Source of the DNA: Duganella sp. SG902
GTDB taxonomy: Bacteria > Pseudomonadota > Gammaproteobacteria > Burkholderiales > Burkholderiaceae_D
Length of the DNA stretch: 64,000 nt
Reading direction: 5' to 3'
Assembly: GCF_013376005.1 (NCBI RefSeq)
Contig: NZ_JABMJK010000010.1
Span: forward strand, 1-64,000
Part shown: piece after piece, positions 50,955 through 58,424 of the stretch
How the letters are laid out: each line of letters starts with the position of its first letter
Numbering within the stretch: the first letter of the stretch is position 1
The notes under the pieces: generated by a model
Database searches by the model: none
Told to the model about the DNA's origin: nothing
The model's input: only the letters and a program-made list of their open reading frames with translations
Position numbers and translations under genes: made by a program

Positions 50955-51875
50955 TCAGTACACCTCGGGCACGATGATTTCCGCCGGCACCGGACGGCGC
51001 ACGTAGTCGTCGTGGTATTCACGCTCCGGCAGGTGGATGGCGGGGTGTTCAACCTCCTCGTACGGCATCTGACCAAGCAGATGATGGATGCAGTTCAGGC
51101 GCGCCTTTTTCTTGTCCACGCCTTGCACCACCCACCACGGCGCCTCGGGAATGTGCGTCCGCTCCAGCATGATTTCCTTGGCCTTGGTGTATTCCTCCCA
51201 GCGGCGGCGCGACTCCAGATCCATCGGACTGAGTTTCCACTGCTTGAGCGGGTCGTGGATGCGGCCGAGGAAGCGCGCATTCTGCTCTTCGTCCGAAATC
51301 GAGAACCAGTATTTGATGACCTGGATGCCGGAACGGACCAGCATGCGCTCGAACTCGGGCACGGTCTGGAAGAATTCCTCGTACTGCTCGTCGGTGCAGA
51401 AGCCCATCACGCGCTCGACGCCGGCGCGGTTGTACCAGCTGCGGTCGAACAGCACGATTTCGCCCGCGGCCGGCAGGTGCGAAACGTAGCGCTGGAAGTA
51501 CCACTGCGTGCGTTCACGGTTGTTTGGCGCCGGCAGCGCGGCCACGCGGCAGACGCGTGGATTCAGGCGCTGGACGATGCGTTTGATGACGCCACCCTTG
51601 CCGGCGGCATCGCGGCCCTCGAAGATGATCACGACCTTGTGGCCGGTGTGGACCACCCAGTCCTGCAGCTTGACCAGCTCCGCCTGCAGGCGGAACAACT
51701 CGCGGAAGTAGAGACGGCGTGCTTCCTTGGCTTCGGCGCTGCGCTCGCGCTCCACCACCTGGCGTGTGACCGGGTCGATCTCGCGGTCCTCCAGCTCCAT
51801 CTCCAGTTCTTCGTCGTAGCTGTCGGTCAGCTCGCGCTGGACGCGGTCCAGCAGGTCGCTCTCGTTCAAGTTCAC
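50955..51875 (-). CDS. ppk2: Polyphosphate kinase 2
   Basis: PPK2-family kinase of 306 aa that transfers phosphate between polyphosphate and nucleotides. The Walker A loop GRDAAGKGG is at 87-95, the Walker B/lid stretch is FDRSWYNRAGVERVMGF, and IKYWFSISDEEQNARF and DLESRRRWEEYTKAKEIM follow as in class I PPK2. I propose the GTG start at 51875, which has GAGGAG six bases upstream, rather than the ATG at 51905, which has no ribosome site. It is a single-gene unit next to the wax ester genes. The favoured nucleotide (ADP or GDP) is not determined. Confidence 0.93.
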   Translation of the reverse strand: MNLNESDLLDRVQRELTDSYDEELEMELEDREIDPVTRQVVERERSAEAKEARRLYFRELFRLQAELVKLQDWVVHTGHKVVIIFEGRDAAGKGGVIKRIVQRLNPRVCRVAALPAPNNRERTQWYFQRYVSHLPAAGEIVLFDRSWYNRAGVERVMGFCTDEQYEEFFQTVPEFERMLVRSGIQVIKYWFSISDEEQNARFLGRIHDPLKQWKLSPMDLESRRRWEEYTKAKEIMLERTHIPEAPWWVVQGVDKKKARLNCIHHLLGQMPYEEVEHPAIHLPEREYHDDYVRRPVPAEIIVPEVY

Positions 51876-51917
51876 GCAGTACTCCTCATTTTGCAATGGG
51901 AGCACCTTACGCGACGA

Positions 51918-53279
51918 TTATGACGCCGTGATGACGGCGCCCGGCAGCGCCGGCTCGGCCGGTTGCGGCGCCTCCACGCCTTGCGTCGCCAGCTCCAGTT
52001 CCTCGAAGGCGTCGTAGGTCAGCCGCATCAGGCGGTCCGGATCGGGCACCAGGTCGGTGTCCACGAACAGCGCCAGCTGGATCTGGCCGGCGTAGGAGAT
52101 GAAGGCCAGCCCGACGCCCAGCTTGCCGGCCTGCGGCACCCAGCAGATCAGGTCCGTCAGGCGCGAGCCGGCCAGGTAGCGGCGGCTGGACGGCCCCTCG
52201 ATATTGGTCAGCACCACCGAGCCCTTGGAAGTGAACAGGTTGAGCGCGAAGTGCTGGAAGGCGGTCGGCAGGCAGCCCGCGATCGACAGAAAGGCCATGG
52301 TGGCGCGCGGCTGGTGCGAGCGCTTGATGGCGGTCATGCGGCCGCTGGACTGTCGCAGGCGCAGCGTCGGATCATCGACATTGGTCGGCAGATCCACCGC
52401 CACCAGTCCGAACTCGTTCCCGAGCTGGAAGGCGTTGGCCTTCTCGCGCAGGTTGAAGGTGACCGCGGCGCGCAGGGCGCGGCCATCGGGACGCTGTCCG
52501 CGCTCGCCCAAGTATTGGCGCAGCGCGCCGGAGACGGCGGCCACCCACACATCGTTCAAGGTTACGCCCATGCGCTTGGACATGGCGCGCACACGATCCA
52601 TCTCCAGCGGCGGCAGCCAGACCAGCTGCTTGGCTCCGGCCATGGGCGCCTTGAACTGGGTGCGCGCATCGGGCCAGAGCAGGGACAGGCGCGTGACGTG
52701 GAAGGCTATCTTCAGCCAGGACAGGCCTTGCACCACCGCCGAGCACACCTTGTTGTGGGCGATGGCGCGGTGCGGGTGGCCGACCGGCGAGGGCGTCTTG
52801 CCATGCAGGCCGTTGTCGTCGGTGAGGTGATTCAGCACGTGCACCAGTCCCAGGCCGTCGGTGATGCAGTGGTGGACGCGGAACACGATGGCGTGGCCGC
52901 CGTTGACGCGGTCCAGCACCGTCATGTGCCACATCGGGCGGTCGCGTTCCAGCGGCAGGTGCGCGAGGCGCGTCAGATGCTCCTGCAATTCGGTCCGGTT
53001 GACGTCGCGCTCCATGCGTTCCAGCTCGATGTGCCGCCTGATGTCGAACCGCTCGTCCTCCACCCAGTGCGGCCGGCCGCGCAGGCACACCACTTTCTGC
53101 GTGAAGCGAGGATAGTTGGGCAGGCGGTGGGCGATGGTGGAAACCAGCCGCTCCATATCCACCGGGCCTTCGAACAAAAGGATGCTGTTGATGACCATGA
53201 GGTTCATGCCGGTGTCCATGCGATGCCATGCATAGTCGCGGCGCGTCATTGCCGCAGGTGCGGCCGGGCTTTTGCTCAT
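51918..53279 (-). CDS. Wax ester synthase/diacylglycerol acyltransferase
   Basis: WS/DGAT-family acyltransferase of 453 aa. The catalytic HHxxxDG motif is intact as HHCITDG at 136-142 (His137 as base), and family blocks PNYPRFTQKVV, GVTLNDVWVAAVSGALRQYL and GSVVLTNIEGPSSRRYLAGSRL are present. It joins acyl-CoA to fatty alcohol (wax ester) or diacylglycerol (triacylglycerol). It is 18 bp downstream of the fatty acyl-CoA reductase gene, which supplies fatty alcohol, so wax ester formation is the most likely role. Start at 53279; a second Met eleven codons in is possible. Confidence 0.92.
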   Translation of the reverse strand: MSKSPAAPAAMTRRDYAWHRMDTGMNLMVINSILLFEGPVDMERLVSTIAHRLPNYPRFTQKVVCLRGRPHWVEDERFDIRRHIELERMERDVNRTELQEHLTRLAHLPLERDRPMWHMTVLDRVNGGHAIVFRVHHCITDGLGLVHVLNHLTDDNGLHGKTPSPVGHPHRAIAHNKVCSAVVQGLSWLKIAFHVTRLSLLWPDARTQFKAPMAGAKQLVWLPPLEMDRVRAMSKRMGVTLNDVWVAAVSGALRQYLGERGQRPDGRALRAAVTFNLREKANAFQLGNEFGLVAVDLPTNVDDPTLRLRQSSGRMTAIKRSHQPRATMAFLSIAGCLPTAFQHFALNLFTSKGSVVLTNIEGPSSRRYLAGSRLTDLICWVPQAGKLGVGLAFISYAGQIQLALFVDTDLVPDPDRLMRLTYDAFEELELATQGVEAPQPAEPALPGAVITAS

Positions 53280-53297
53280 TCGTGCTGTCTCGCTTGT

Positions 53298-54812
53298 TTA
53301 TATTGTTATGGGTGCCGCGGATACTTCCTCTTCAACCGGCTTGGCGACGCGCGGGCGCAGGGCGTAGCGGTTCAGGCCCGCCATGTGGATGCGGCACAGG
53401 TACTCGCGCCAGTCGATGTCGCCGGCGTCCACGGTGTAGCGTGCGCGGTCCTCGCCGCTGAAGCGTTGCGCCAGCGCTTGCAGGCGGTCGTTGTGGAACA
53501 CGTAGCGCGGGGCGGTGTAGAACGAAAACGTCAGCGCCAGCAGCTGCGTGGTGCGCAGCGCTTCCAGTTTGGGCGATTCACCCGCGCCGAGCAGCTTGCG
53601 CAGCGCGCTCCAGCCACCCGCGCCGACGCGCATGGCGCGCAGCATCAGCAGAAACAGCGGGCGGCTGACCACACGGAAGTCGTGTTTCGGCTGGCTGTAG
53701 AACAGGCGGTCGTATTGACGCCAGTTGCGCTGGGATTCGCCCTGTATCAGGTCAATCACCTGGCGCAGGGTGACCGGATTGCTGGAGCCAGTGCACACTT
53801 GGTAGATGCGGGTGGCGGCCGGCGCCTGCAGCGCTTCAACGGAGGCCAGTACAATGCTGTTGGCCACCAGGTCGGCCGGAATGATGTCCACTACCTCTTT
53901 CGGCTTGGCCGGGAAGAAGTTGGTCTTGCCGCGCGCGTAGGCGAGGATGATCGCGTCCGCCACCTTCACGCCCTCGATCCAGCCTGGAGCCGGCTCCTGC
54001 AGCGTGCTCTCGATGATCGAAGGCCGCACGATGGTAAGCGAGCGGCCGCGCATGGCCGCCATGGCCAGTTGCTCGCCCATCCACTTGGTGAAGGTGTAGG
54101 TGTCGTTCCAGCCGTGGTAATTGGCCTCGCTGATGCCAAGGGCCGTCAGGCGCCGCGCCAACTCCTCCGGCTCGCGCACTTCGGCGCGAAGCGTGGCGAT
54201 GCGATGTTGCAGGTGCTTGAGTAAACCGTATAAATCATAATGGCCGTCGGCGTGGCGCGGAATCGCGGCGCGTGCCGGGGCGACGTTTTCTTCATGCATG
54301 GCGCCACGGTTGTAGCCGTTGACATAGCAGGTCGACACCTGGATCAGCGGCGCATGGCCGGCGCGCGCGAGCTCGGTGATGTTTTGCACGCTGATCGCGT
54401 TGATGGCCAGCGCCTCGTCCAGCGCCTCGCGGAAGTTGACGCTGGCGGCGGCGTTGATGATCAGGTCGACGCGGCGCGCCAGCGCGTTGAAGGCGGTGAT
54501 CGGCATGCCGAAGCCAGGCTCCGTTACCTCGCCCGTCACGCACTCGATTTTCTCGGCGAAGAACTCGCTCAGGAAAGCGGGACGCTCGGCGCGCAGGCGG
54601 TCGAAGATCGACGAGGTGGCGATGTCGCGTTCGAAGCGCTGGCGTGCATCGGCGCCGTTGGCGCCGGCGCGGATCAGCAGCACGATGCGGCCGATATCGG
54701 GTACGCCGCGGATCAGCTTTTCCAGCACCACCTTGGCCAGGAAGCCGGTGCTGCCGGTGATCAGGACGCGCTTGCCCGAGAGTGCCGCTTGCACATTCAA
54801 TGCTGGAGTCAT
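53298..54812 (-). CDS. Fatty acyl-CoA reductase (alcohol-forming type)
   Basis: Male-sterility/FAR-type reductase of 504 aa. An N-terminal Rossmann domain opens ITGSTGFLAKVVLEKL (NADPH loop at 18-24) and carries the YxxxK pair in YTFTKWMGEQLA; a C-terminal sterile-type domain follows (about 370-490, YTAPRYVFHNDRLQAL). Length and layout fit the roughly 510-aa bacterial reductases that reduce acyl-CoA to fatty alcohol. It is directly upstream of the WS/DGAT gene on the same strand, making a compact wax ester operon. A GTTTCT-C-AGAAAC palindrome lies 3 bp before the start. Confidence 0.88.
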   Translation of the reverse strand: MTPALNVQAALSGKRVLITGSTGFLAKVVLEKLIRGVPDIGRIVLLIRAGANGADARQRFERDIATSSIFDRLRAERPAFLSEFFAEKIECVTGEVTEPGFGMPITAFNALARRVDLIINAAASVNFREALDEALAINAISVQNITELARAGHAPLIQVSTCYVNGYNRGAMHEENVAPARAAIPRHADGHYDLYGLLKHLQHRIATLRAEVREPEELARRLTALGISEANYHGWNDTYTFTKWMGEQLAMAAMRGRSLTIVRPSIIESTLQEPAPGWIEGVKVADAIILAYARGKTNFFPAKPKEVVDIIPADLVANSIVLASVEALQAPAATRIYQVCTGSSNPVTLRQVIDLIQGESQRNWRQYDRLFYSQPKHDFRVVSRPLFLLMLRAMRVGAGGWSALRKLLGAGESPKLEALRTTQLLALTFSFYTAPRYVFHNDRLQALAQRFSGEDRARYTVDAGDIDWREYLCRIHMAGLNRYALRPRVAKPVEEEVSAAPITI

Positions 54813-54978
54813 AGGTTTCTCAGAAACGGTGTCAGAACTGCAATGAACCGATCTTAGAGCGAAACCGCGCGGTGACTATCTATTTTGCACTGGCTTGGGA
54901 AGCCAAACGCATGACGTGGGGAGTCAGCACTGGAGGCGCCGCGCCCGGGCGCCTGCGGCATTTGTACAACGGAACGGA
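54813..54978. promoter_or_regulatory. Spacer before wax ester genes with palindrome and hairpin
   Basis: In this 166-bp gap, GTTTCT-C-AGAAAC (54815-54827) is a perfect 13-bp palindrome just before the reductase start. AGGCGCC...GGCGCCT (54934-54940/54948-54954) is a 7-bp stem hairpin 25 bp after the pyruvate-oxidase-like stop, without a T-run. The hairpin may end that transcript and the palindrome may be an operator. Confidence 0.4.
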
Positions 54979-56763
54979 TCAGCGGCCTGGGCGCAGGCCG
55001 TCCCACACCTCCTTGATGGTGGCGGTGACGATGCCGGTGGCGTCGGGATCGCCGCGCAGCAGGGCGCGCAGGTAGTGAACCGCCTGCTTGGACGAGACGT
55101 GGGGCGGCAGCGGCGGCACGTCCGGATCGGTCACCATCTCCAGCAGCGTGGGCACGGGCGAGGCCAGCGCCTGTTCCCAGGCCTCGGCCACCTGGTCGGG
55201 ATGATCGACGCGGATGCCGCGCAGGCCAAGCAGCTCGGCATAGGCGGCGTAGGGGAAGGCGGGCAGGTCCTGCGAGGCCTTCAGCTTGGCGTCGCCCTCG
55301 GTGATGCGCTGCTCCCACGTCACCATATTGAGGTCGCCGTTGTTGAGCACCATGATGACCATGCGCGGATCGCTCCATTCGCGCCACAGGTGGGCCAGCG
55401 TGATCAGCGCGTTCACGCCCAGCATCTGCATGGCGCCGTCACCCAGCATGGCGACCACCGGACGCTCCGGGTGCACGGATTTCGCGGCCAGCGCGTAGGG
55501 CAGGGCCGATCCCATGGTGGCCAGCCCCCCGGACAGGGAGGCGCTCATACCGGGCCGGATTTTCAAATCGCGCGCGTACCAACTGGCGCAGGAGCCGGAA
55601 TCGCAGGTGAGGATCACGTTGTCCGGCAGGCGCGGCGACAGTTCCCAAAACACGCGCTGCGGATTGAGCGGCTTGGCCTCGTTCATGGCGCGCGCTTCCA
55701 GCACTTTCCACCAGTCGGCGACGTTGTGTTCGATGCGTTCGCGCCAACTGCGGTCGGTCTGTTGTTCCAGCAGCGGCAGCAGGGCCTCCAGCGTGGCGGC
55801 GCTGTCGCCCGTAAGGCAGACTTCCATCGGATAGCGCAGGTTGAGCATGCGCGCATCGATGTCGATCTGCACGCCGCGCGCCTTACCTTCCTTGGGCAGG
55901 AATTCGGAATAGGGGAAGGCCGAGCCGACCATCAGCAAGGTGTCGCATTCGTTCATCAAGTCCCAGCTGGGCTTGGTACCGAGCAGGCCGATGGCGCCGG
56001 TCACGTAAGGAAAGACGTCCGGCACGGCGGCCTTGCCCAGCAGGGCCTTGGCGATACCCGCGCCGAGCTTGTCGGCGACGGCGATCAGCGCGTCGGTGGC
56101 ATGCAGCGCGCCGGCGCCGGCCAGGATGGCGACCTTCTTGCCGGCGTTGAGCACGGCCGCCGCGCGTTGCAGGTCCTCGAGGCGCGGCAGCACGGCATGG
56201 CCGGTGTAGCCGATGCCGCTGTGGACCGTGCCGTGCTCGCGCGGCGGCGTTTCGACCGCTTTCATTTCCTGCAAATCGTTGGGCAGGATCACGCAAGTGA
56301 CGGTGCGGCGCTCGATGGCGATGCGCATGGCACGGTCGATCAGGTGGCGTACCTGTTCCGGTGTGGTGGCCATCTGCACAAACTCGTGCGCCACGTCCTT
56401 GAACAGCGACAGCAAGTCGACTTCCTGCTGATAATCGCCGCCCAGCGCCATGCGGCTCTGCTGACCGACGATGGCGACCACCGGTTGGTGATCCATCTTG
56501 GCATCGTACAAACCGTTAAGCAGGTGAATGGCGCCGGGGCCGGAGGTGGCAAGGCAAACGCCGACCTCGCCGCTGAACTTGGCGTGCGCGCACGCCATGA
56601 AGGCGGCCAGTTCCTCATGGCGCGCCTGCACGAATCGAACGCCGGTGTCGCCATGGCCAAACGCGCCGATCACGCCATTGATGCCATCGCCCGGATAACC
56701 GTAGATACGCTTGACGCCCCACGCCGCCAGCCGCTTGAGTACAAAGTCGCCCACCGTCGCCAT
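54979..56763 (-). CDS. Thiamine-diphosphate enzyme, pyruvate oxidase/dehydrogenase-like
   Basis: Thiamine-diphosphate-dependent enzyme of 594 aa of the PoxB/acetolactate synthase superfamily. The activating Glu lies in ARHEELAAFMACAHAKFSG, and the GDG-Nx25-N cofactor motif is GDGAMQ...LNNGDLNMVTWEQR. The pattern SGPGAIHLLNGLYDAKMDHQPVVAIVGQ (quoted in two parts) fits pyruvate oxidase/quinone-dependent pyruvate dehydrogenase rather than acetolactate synthase, and it would give acetate from pyruvate. It lacks an obvious C-terminal membrane-binding helix. Its start faces the ArsR module across 311 bp. Substrate is inferred from family resemblance. Confidence 0.82.
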   Translation of the reverse strand: MATVGDFVLKRLAAWGVKRIYGYPGDGINGVIGAFGHGDTGVRFVQARHEELAAFMACAHAKFSGEVGVCLATSGPGAIHLLNGLYDAKMDHQPVVAIVGQQSRMALGGDYQQEVDLLSLFKDVAHEFVQMATTPEQVRHLIDRAMRIAIERRTVTCVILPNDLQEMKAVETPPREHGTVHSGIGYTGHAVLPRLEDLQRAAAVLNAGKKVAILAGAGALHATDALIAVADKLGAGIAKALLGKAAVPDVFPYVTGAIGLLGTKPSWDLMNECDTLLMVGSAFPYSEFLPKEGKARGVQIDIDARMLNLRYPMEVCLTGDSAATLEALLPLLEQQTDRSWRERIEHNVADWWKVLEARAMNEAKPLNPQRVFWELSPRLPDNVILTCDSGSCASWYARDLKIRPGMSASLSGGLATMGSALPYALAAKSVHPERPVVAMLGDGAMQMLGVNALITLAHLWREWSDPRMVIMVLNNGDLNMVTWEQRITEGDAKLKASQDLPAFPYAAYAELLGLRGIRVDHPDQVAEAWEQALASPVPTLLEMVTDPDVPPLPPHVSSKQAVHYLRALLRGDPDATGIVTATIKEVWDGLRPGR

Positions 56764-56900
56764 GCCACACCCCGCTGTGATCGGATTGAAGCCCGATTCT
56801 AGCGGGGAAGTTCACAATTGCGCAGCGATAACGTGCGCGGTGTGTTGATGCTCACGCTCTGAATAAGCAGATGGCTTAAGAGGACCATTGCCGCCAACTG

Positions 56901-56974
56901 CCGTCATTCCGGCGCAGGCCGGAATCCATAGGTCAGAAGCGTGCCGCCGAAATATGGATTCCCGCTTTCGCGAG
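56901..56974. repeat. REP doublet, right half degenerate
   Basis: The left REP (CCGTCATTCCGGCG... to 56932) matches the copy at 7836 almost exactly. The right half, TATGGATTCCCGCTTTCGCGAG at 56953-56974, has lost its pairing end and the usual GGAATGACGG. The two halves flank about 20 unrelated bases. Confidence 0.75.
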
Positions 56975-57038
56975 CAACTCGATTTGCACTGATACCGGAC
57001 TGCACTTGGCAGGGCCGATTTCTCTTCGTCGAAAGTAG

Positions 57039-57067
57039 TTGCGTTCCATCTTTTTTACATCTATAGT
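57039..57067 (+). promoter_or_regulatory. Predicted promoter giving a leaderless arsR-type mRNA
   Basis: TTGCGT (57039-57044) and TATAGT (57062-57067) are 17 bp apart. The -10 ends 7 bp before the ATG at 57075, so transcription would begin at or within a base or two of the start codon. No ribosome site is present upstream, consistent with leaderless translation. Confidence 0.5.
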
Positions 57068-57086
57068 TAGCCATATGGATAACTAT
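57063..57086. promoter_or_regulatory. Operator palindrome covering -10 and start codon
   Basis: ATAGTTA-G-CCAT and ATGG-A-TAACTAT form a 24-bp palindrome with a single mismatched pair (57070/57079). It covers the predicted -10 box and the ATG of the ArsR-type gene, ideal for autorepression. Confidence 0.7.
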
Positions 57087-57419
57087 CGAGTAGCGCTAGA
57101 CGCGATTTTCCACGCTTTGGCAGACCCAACGCGCAGGGCCGTGGTGCGCCGCTTGGGCGAGGGCTCAGCGACGATCAGTGAACTGTCGGAGCCCTTCGAC
57201 ATGGCACTGCCGTCGTTCATGAAGCACATGCGGGTACTGGAAGAGACCGGACTGGTCAGCAGCAGCAAAAGCGGGCGGGTGCGGACCTGCACGCTCGAGC
57301 GGGACAAGCTCCTCGCGGCCGAGCGTTGGTTTGAGGAGCAGCGCGCGCTCTGGAGCAATCGATACGAAAACCTGGACAAACTTTTGGAACAACTGCAAGG
57401 AGACGACAATGGCAGCTAA
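57075..57419 (+). CDS. ArsR family transcriptional regulator
   Basis: Winged-helix regulator of 114 aa (HTH_20 type). Recognition region: IFHALADPTRRAVVRRLGEGSATISELSEPFDMALPSFMKHMRVLEE, read in parts, with recognition helix ALPSFMKHMRVLE. There are no metal-binding Cys clusters, so it is unlikely to sense arsenic. The ATG at 57075 gives the conserved N-terminus MDNYRVALDAIF; the upstream in-frame TTG at 57039 lies in the predicted promoter. It overlaps the SRPBCC gene by 11 bp. Operons of this regulator with an SRPBCC/Aha1-type protein are common, and the regulator is expected to repress its own operon. Confidence 0.9.
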   Translation: MDNYRVALDAIFHALADPTRRAVVRRLGEGSATISELSEPFDMALPSFMKHMRVLEETGLVSSSKSGRVRTCTLERDKLLAAERWFEEQRALWSNRYENLDKLLEQLQGDDNGS

Positions 57420-57912
57420 GCTTCAATTCGATTTCGTGGTCAATAAGGAAAAGAGCACCCTCACCGTGACGCGGGAATTCGCCGGCCCACGCCAGTTGGT
57501 CTGGGATTGCCATACGCAGAGTGCTTTGCTCGACCGTTGGTTTGCGCCCAAGCCTCTAAGCACCAAGACCAAACATATGGAATTCAAGGAGGGCGGCTAC
57601 TGGCACTATGCCATGGTCACGCCCGATGGGCAGGCTTATTGGGGGCGAGTGGACTACCTGGCCATCCGCCCGATCGACAGCTATGCGACCCTTGACGGCT
57701 TTACGGATGAAACCGGGGTCGTCAACGCCGACATGCCGCGTTCGCGTTGGGACGTCACCTTTTCGGACCTCAAAGAACATACGCTGGTCACAACGGTGGT
57801 GCACTACAGCTCGCCGGAAGACGTGCAGAAAGTTATCGATATGGGCATGAAGGAGGGCATGACATCCACCCTCGACCGCCTGGATGAACTGCTGCTCACG
57901 CTGCGCACGTGA
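57409..57912 (+). CDS. SRPBCC/Aha1-domain protein
   Basis: START/SRPBCC-fold protein of 167 aa (activator of Hsp90 ATPase homologue 1-like family). Typical features are LTVTREFAGPRQLVWDCHTQSALLDRWFAP near the N-terminus (read in parts) and the closing helix VIDMGMKEGMTSTLDRLDELL. The fold has a deep hydrophobic ligand pocket, but the ligand and role are unknown for these ArsR-linked members. AAGGAG precedes the ATG at 57409, which lies inside the regulator gene, so the pair is translationally coupled. The pair sits between two repeat copies and in A/T-richer DNA, possibly acquired. Confidence 0.88.
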   Translation: MAAKLQFDFVVNKEKSTLTVTREFAGPRQLVWDCHTQSALLDRWFAPKPLSTKTKHMEFKEGGYWHYAMVTPDGQAYWGRVDYLAIRPIDSYATLDGFTDETGVVNADMPRSRWDVTFSDLKEHTLVTTVVHYSSPEDVQKVIDMGMKEGMTSTLDRLDELLLTLRT

Positions 57913-58216
57913 ATCCCCAAGGTCGCTCGATTGTTGCAACTAGTGGAGCGGCCACCATTTCGGCTACCACCCGGGCAACTTCAACCACTTTTTGAAGTGT
58001 TGATGGTGACAAATCCTTGGCTACCGCCAGGAATATTCGCGGGTTAAATAGCACTGGGGTCTGCCTGGTGATGTATGCCTCGTTACTTACGACAACAAAA
58101 AAATCGGGAGGGCTGCCATCTCGCGCGCGTGCCAACTATTCCACTTCCCAGAGAGGTGCGGAAGCAGGGTCTCCCAGTATTACGTAAGCCTGATAAGTTC
58201 GCTCGTAGTTAAACAT
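57896..58216 (-). pseudogene. Possible gene remnant with in-frame stop
   Basis: On the minus strand an ATG at 58216 opens MFNYERTYQAYVILGDPASA, stops at a TAG (58136-58138), and the same frame then continues with protein-like sequence (PPDFFVVVSNEAYITRQ, LQKVVEVARVVAEMV) to 57896. YQAYVILGDPA resembles the last strand of CHAT/gingipain-type caspase-like proteases. The upstream end runs into a REP copy at 58230-58265. This suggests the 3' end of a larger gene cut off by rearrangement, but the evidence is thin and the final 17 bases overlap the SRPBCC gene. Confidence 0.3.
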
Positions 58217-58229
58217 GGAGGCTGATGTG

Positions 58230-58265
58230 TTCTATGGATTCCGGCTTTCGCCGGAATGACCGGGG
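58230..58265. repeat. Single REP copy
   Basis: TTCTATGGATTCCGGC-TTTC-GCCGGAATGACCGGG matches the right half of the doublet at 7836-7928 with one inserted base near the end. Its partner half is absent. It abuts the possible gene remnant. Confidence 0.75.
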
Positions 58266-58367
58266 GGCGTTATTCGGTCGTTTGCGCTGTGGCGGCGCCA
58301 CGGTCGGACCCGGAAACCGGCGCGGACGTGGGAATCTTGCTGCCCCGCAGCAACGTTGATAAATGCT

Positions 58368-58403
58368 CAAAACAACAACAGCCGCTTCCGCGGCCGTTGT
58401 TGT
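58368..58403 (-). terminator. Rho-independent terminator of MFS gene
   Basis: ACAACAACAGCCGC (58372-58385) pairs with GCGGCCGTTGTTGT (58390-58403) around TTCC with one mismatch. On the minus strand the hairpin is followed by TTTTG. It begins 22 bp after the MFS stop codon. Confidence 0.75.
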
Positions 58404-58424
58404 CTTGGTGTTGCAGGATTGGTA

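Larger units (their letters stand above)
56764..57074. other. Gene-free stretch with REP doublet and ArsR promoter
   Basis: No gene is seen in these 311 bp. Bases 56901-56974 are a REP doublet with a degenerate right half, and 57039-57067 is a predicted promoter for the ArsR-type gene. The region is visibly more A/T-rich than the flanking genes. Confidence 0.6.
57913..58424. other. Long gene-poor stretch with remnant, repeat and terminator
   Basis: These 512 bp lie between the SRPBCC stop and the MFS stop. They hold most of the possible gene remnant (to 58216), a single REP copy (58230-58265) and the MFS terminator (58368-58403). No intact gene is seen. Confidence 0.6.

Noticed and set aside
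58368..58403. Hairpin after the MFS gene as another REP copy
   Set aside because: Its arms (ACAACAAC...GTTGTTGT) do not match the ATTCCGGC repeat, and it is followed by a T-run on the minus strand, so it is a terminator.
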